Source: Lateolabrax maculatus | Taxonomy: Eukaryota; Chordata; Actinopteri; Acropomatiformes; Lateolabracidae | Assembly: GCA_031216445.1 (NCBI GenBank) | Contig: CM062217.1 | Span: 27,904,001 to 27,968,000 of the forward strand | Length of the DNA stretch: 64,000 nt | Reading direction: 5' to 3' | In this document: piece by piece, positions 62,983-64,000 of the stretch | Position numbering within the stretch: position 1 is the first letter of the stretch | How the letters are laid out: each line of letters starts with the position of its first letter | Notes under the pieces: generated by a model | Told to the model about the DNA's origin: nothing | Seen by the model: the letters and a program-made list of their open reading frames with translations, nothing else | Databases searched by the model: none | Translations under genes and position numbers: made by a program

Positions 62983-64000
62983 ATTTTTCAAGAAGACAAA
63001 AAACTTCCTATGCAGTGGTTGTGTAAGTACTGCACATTTTGTGCTGAAAAGAGGTGCTTCTTACTTAAGCATTACCGCTTAAAACACGGGTGCCACACTC
63101 GAATATCACCACTACCGTGCCTTTATAAGGAGTGCCTGTGCACATTTAAATCTTTCAATGCACTCAAAGTCCACTTATCAACATGGTACACTCAAAAGGA
63201 CCTGGGGAACGTGGGTGAAACTGCTTTCCATTGTCAGCTGTGTGACTTTGTGGAGCCTTGCACTGGAGCTGACTTTTTTACCCATTTACGAAGACATTTG
63301 AAGCTGAAGCAAAAGGTTTCCTGTCCATATCAAGGCTGTAGCTTTCAGAGCAATGTTTATTCAACCTTTAATGCACATAAAAGCAAAGAACATCAAGACC
63401 ACAATAAGATGGCATTCAAACCTGAAATTGTGTCACATAATGTACTTGAGGTACCTCCACCTAATATAAATATTCAACCTGAGGATAGTGCCCCTGAAAC
63501 TGATCAGGTTGAGTTTGAGGTTACTGAGCTCAATGAAGATGTGGGAGACTTGGAGAGTCAGTTGGAACATAATGTAGCTGCTGTTTTTCTGAAAATGTCA
63601 TCGATTCTTAACATCTCTGAAAATGCCCTGCAAGAAGTTATAGAGCAGATCAACCAAATTTATGTGCTTTCACAGCCATTGTTACATACCTCGGTTGGAA
63701 AAATACTAAATCAACATTGTGGAGATGTTGAGGACTCTTAAGTGAGTGAGATAGCTAAAGTATTTACTGAGAATAATGTATTCCTGAAATTCACTTCTAC
63801 TAGGGGGTCATTGTCAACCACTAGCAAGCGAACATCATACATTTGAAAAGAATTCTCAGTGGTGACGCCTATTGAGTTTGTCCTAAAAAATGACAGGCAG
63901 ACAGTTGTGTATATCCCCATACTAAAAATGCTGCAGACATTACTAAACAATGGAGAAATTTTAGATAAGGCCATGTCATCTGAGACAAATTTGTCACAAG
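62983..64000 (+). pseudogene. Zinc-finger transposase relic, copy 11 (cut by window end)
   Basis: Likely start ATG 63010; TAA at 63739-63741, TGA about 105 bases later. Finger 2 Tyr variant. The window ends before the IDDFE block. Confidence 0.68.

Larger units (their letters stand above)
49625..64000 (+). repeat. Array B: second tandem array of the same unit
   Basis: Array B starts where the transposon intron at 49625 becomes collinear with the units. Its first copy is internally deleted (the zinc-finger exon jumps at 49930 into the transposon 3' region). Further units follow with zinc-finger exons at 51234, 57109 and 62983. Unit starts equivalent to position 1 lie at 53899 and 59773 (5874 bp apart). 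The array runs off the window end. Orientation is the same as array A. Confidence 0.96.
59773..64000 (+). repeat. Unit 11, array B, cut by the window end
   Basis: Nearly identical to unit 10 over the part present. It ends in the transposase relic, about 260 bases past the zinc-finger stop. Confidence 0.95.

Noticed and set aside
1..64000. Tandem array as a functional gene cluster or active zinc-finger family
   Set aside because: All complete copies share two in-frame stops, several frameshifts and a splice-phase mismatch, and units lack the promoter.
1..64000. CRISPR or bacterial/phage content
   Set aside because: Repeats are kilobases long with introns and eukaryotic transposon proteins; no short repeat-spacer pattern is present.

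Overview
This is eukaryotic DNA, most likely from a teleost fish. The evidence is GT-AG introns, C2H2 fingers, a class I endogenous retrovirus (ERV), a jockey/CR1/L2-type LINE fragment, and proteins I recognise from memory as multi-copy teleost 'SAMD3-like' and zinc-finger families. I see no rRNA, tRNA, CRISPR or bacterial feature. I see no intact host gene.

Layout. Positions 1-44142 are the right-hand part of a head-to-tail array (array A) of a unit of about 5.87 kb: seven units, the first starting at the window edge, plus a partial eighth. Positions 44143-49624 are non-array sequence: the rest of the ERV (integrase C-terminus, LTR), a LINE fragment, the 5' half of an ERV pol, then the left end of a DNA transposon with its promoter region and first exons. 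Positions 49625-64000 are a second array (array B), which opens with an internally deleted copy and runs off the window end.

What the unit is. Each unit is about 5 kb of a DNA transposon (3' part of its gene, right terminus CAGTG) followed by 0.87 kb of a broken ERV pol (RT second half, RNase H end, integrase start). The only copy keeping both transposon ends is 47233-50212. It starts CACTGTAAA, ends TTTACAGTG, and is flanked by the direct repeat AGTA. The ERV pol reading frame before it and after it is the same once the insert and one AGTA are discounted. So a CACTA/EnSpm-like (CMC-type) transposon inserted into an ERV. A segment from inside the transposon's intron to inside the ERV integrase was then tandemly amplified. 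Both original edges survive in the window, at 44142 and about 49625.

The transposon gene. Exons run from a GC-rich first exon near 47.8 kb, through a 47-bp exon (49474-49520), to a long exon with four C2H2 fingers and the start of a DDE-like transposase region (IDDFE...PLGTSRKKH). An internal deletion fuses this to a PB1-like/SAMD3-like protein encoded by four exons. Every complete copy carries the same stops and frameshifts, so the gene was dead before the array grew. Copies differ by a few substitutions, microsatellite lengths and small indels. The variants are distributed as a mosaic, which suggests unequal exchange or gene conversion. I infer that the SAMD3-like protein is a transposon-encoded partner of the zinc-finger transposase. 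That is the most interesting biological claim here and needs database work.
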